From contig DXWE01000058.1 of the NCBI GenBank assembly GCA_019417045.1, positions 1-5,234 on the forward strand: 5,234 nucleotides of DNA. The letters are read 5' to 3'. The DNA is from Oscillospiraceae bacterium (GTDB lineage: Bacteria > Bacillota > Clostridia > Oscillospirales > Acutalibacteraceae). Of this stretch, positions 4,225-5,234 are shown in pieces; positions within the stretch are counted from its first letter, which is position 1; every line of letters begins with the position of its first letter. Position numbers and translations under genes: made by a program. The notes under the pieces were generated by a model. It ran no database searches. It had not been told where the DNA came from and worked only from the letters and a program-made list of their open reading frames with translations.

Positions 4225-4812
4225 ATGCGTTATGAAACCTGCTGTTTCACCGGCCACCGCGACCTGCCGGAGGGGGCGCGCCCCTTCCTGCGGCGGCGGC
4301 TGGAAGCCGCGCTCGAGCGCCTGGTCGCGGAAGGCGTGCGCTATTTCGGCGCGGGCGGCGCGCTCGGGTTTGACACGCTCGCCGAGGAGTGCGTGCTCCG
4401 CCTGCGGGAGCGGCACCCCCACATCCGCCTGATCCTCGTGCTCCCCTGCCCCGAGCAGACCCGCGGCTGGCCGCCGCAGGATGTGAATATTTACCACCAT
4501 ATTTTGTCGCAGGCCGACAAGGTCGTCTACACCGCCGACCACTATTTCCGCGGCTGCATGCAGCAGCGCAACCGCCACCTGGTCGACCACAGCGGCCACT
4601 GTGTGTGCTACCTGACCCGCCCCACCGGCGGCACCGCCTACACCGTGCGCTATGCGCAGCAAAAGGGCCTCGCGGTGTGCAATCTCGCGCTGCCCGCCGA
4701 TGCCGCCGCTTCAGCCGCCACGTCAGCCACCGCTCCCGCCGACAGTCTGCCCGCCGCACCGGCGGCCCCTCCCGCGCAGCCGGCACCCCCTCCCTTCGGC
4801 CGCACCGGCTGA
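4225..4812 (+). CDS. SLOG-domain protein, DUF1273/YpsA-like
   Basis: A Rossmann-like SLOG-superfamily protein of 195 residues. SLOG domains are thought to bind nucleotide-type ligands; the DUF1273/YpsA branch has no settled biochemical activity that I can state. Diagnostic signatures are CCFTGHR at 6-12, GAGGALGFDTLA at 42-53 (the glycine-rich loop plus Asp), LPCPEQ at 73-78, CMQQRNRHLVDHS at 111-123 and GGTAYTVRYAQQKG at 135-148. The SLOG core ends near residue 156. The last 40 or so residues are an Ala/Pro-rich low-complexity tail, not part of the usual domain. The protein is cytosolic: no signal peptide or membrane segment. The very GC-rich codon use contrasts with the regulators on its left. 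It reads away from paralogue B across a shared control region, and converges on the thioredoxin-like gene at a common terminator. The family call is confident; regulation by the HTH proteins is inferred from position only. Confidence 0.88.
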   Translation: MRYETCCFTGHRDLPEGARPFLRRRLEAALERLVAEGVRYFGAGGALGFDTLAEECVLRLRERHPHIRLILVLPCPEQTRGWPPQDVNIYHHILSQADKVVYTADHYFRGCMQQRNRHLVDHSGHCVCYLTRPTGGTAYTVRYAQQKGLAVCNLALPADAAASAATSATAPADSLPAAPAAPPAQPAPPPFGRTG

Positions 4813-4853
4813 CCCTGCGCGGCTGCCCGGCGCACACGCCGCACCTCCCCCAC

Positions 4854-4888
4854 AAAAAAGAGGAGACGGGAAATCCCGTCTCCTCTTT
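4854..4888. terminator. Bidirectional intrinsic terminator between convergent genes
   Basis: Perfect 14-bp stem, AAAGAGGAGACGGG (4857-4870) with CCCGTCTCCTCTTT (4875-4888), and a 4-nt loop. On the minus strand it is followed by six Ts (complement of 4854-4859) and lies 13 nt after the stop of the thioredoxin-like gene, so it is a strong terminator for that gene. On the plus strand only TTT follows, so termination of the SLOG transcript is likely weaker. Confidence 0.85.
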
Positions 4889-4901
4889 GGCTATGCTCCG
4901 T

Positions 4902-5234
4902 TTAGTTCCGGTCGATGAACTGCTTGATGGCCGACACGCCCGCGTGCATCTCGACCTCGCTGCCGTGCTGGGCGACGAGGGTCGGCGCCTGCTTGATCCC
5001 GAGCTTCTTGGTCAGCTCGGCCTGTTCCTCCGCGTCCACGACCTCATAGTCGACATGCCCCTGGTCGAGCATCGCATAGGCGATCTTGCAGTTCGGGCAG
5101 GTCTTGGTGGTGAACAGCAGCAGCCGGTCGCCCGCCGGCTCCCCGTCCGCAGCGCAGGCCTCCGTGGCGGGAGCCGCGTCCCCGGCCGACAGCGGGCCGC
5201 TGTGGGTCAGATGGGAGTTGCCGAGGTTGTACAC
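4902..5234 (-). CDS. Partial gene: C-terminal thioredoxin/glutaredoxin-like domain
   Basis: The 5' part lies beyond the window; 110 residues are visible and the frame is open to the edge. The GTG at the edge should not be taken as a start. Residues 1-14 (VYNLGNSHLTHSGP) look like the end of a preceding domain. An Ala/Gly-rich linker covers about 15-36. The thioredoxin-fold domain at about 37-110 has a beta strand RLLLFTTKT, the redox-active CPNC motif at 46-49, VDYEVVDAEE at 61-70, and the cis-proline motif QAPT at 82-85. Such domains reduce disulfides. This combination resembles anaerobic ribonucleotide reductases (NrdD) of some Clostridia, which as I recall carry a fused redoxin tail. The window lacks the catalytic part, so that is a hypothesis and a different fused oxidoreductase or a stand-alone redoxin is possible. 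TAA at 4904-4902 is followed by a strong terminator. Confidence 0.75.
   Translation of the reverse strand: MYNLGNSHLTHSGPLSAGDAAPATEACAADGEPAGDRLLLFTTKTCPNCKIAYAMLDQGHVDYEVVDAEEQAELTKKLGIKQAPTLVAQHGSEVEMHAGVSAIKQFIDRN

Noticed and set aside
4247..4855. 202-codon open frame on the minus strand, Arg/Gly-rich
   Set aside because: A GC-rich shadow of the SLOG gene, with composition typical of antisense frames.

Overview
The window looks like chromosome from a gut-type Clostridia (Firmicutes), most plausibly the Oscillospiraceae/Ruminococcaceae group. That is an inference from three things. The serine recombinase is of the zinc-ribbon plus DUF4368 kind common in mobile elements of these bacteria. 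The DUF1273/SLOG protein and the thioredoxin-like tail with a CPNC motif are typical of the group. The two right-hand genes are strongly GC-rich, whereas the accessory DNA to their left is mixed or AT-rich. No rRNA, tRNA or CRISPR array was seen.

Layout. 1-1636: a large serine recombinase whose catalytic N-terminus is missing, so probably the remnant of an integrated element; it ends in a strong hairpin. 1637-2113: no convincing gene, but six same-orientation copies of a degenerate dyad, CACCAA-N5-GGTTATA on the plus strand, plus a 15-bp tandem repeat. 2114-2308 (minus): a small, unrecognised 64-residue protein with an excellent ribosome binding site. 2309-3227: about 0.9 kb without a supportable gene, partly very AT-rich. 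It contains a perfect 35-bp dyad, a second site sharing its core, three tandem 17-bp units, and a terminator-like hairpin with no obvious gene in front of it.

3228-4124 (minus): three small helix-turn-helix regulators. Two of them (80 residues each, about 64% identical) are a tandem duplication that carried its promoter and operator along. Each has the same TTGTCA-N17-TAGTAT promoter with an inverted repeat straddling the -10 box. The arms of that repeat differ between copies by compensating substitutions, and the recognition-helix codons are identical at the nucleotide level. This is the most coherent regulatory unit in the window and suggests auto- and cross-repression. 4225-4812 (plus): a SLOG/DUF1273 protein reading away from the outer regulator, so the shared intergenic operator could control it as well. 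4854-4888: a bidirectional terminator between convergent genes. 4902-5234 (minus): the C-terminal end of a protein that finishes in a thioredoxin/glutaredoxin-like domain, possibly the tail of an anaerobic ribonucleotide reductase.

Taken together, the left four-fifths is accessory DNA (mobile-element remnant, repeats, small DNA-binding proteins) abutting GC-rich, probably core, genes. No complete previously undescribed system can be demonstrated. The best candidates for follow-up are the duplicated repressor/operator module beside the SLOG gene, the dispersed dyad repeats, and the palindrome-rich AT-rich stretch.
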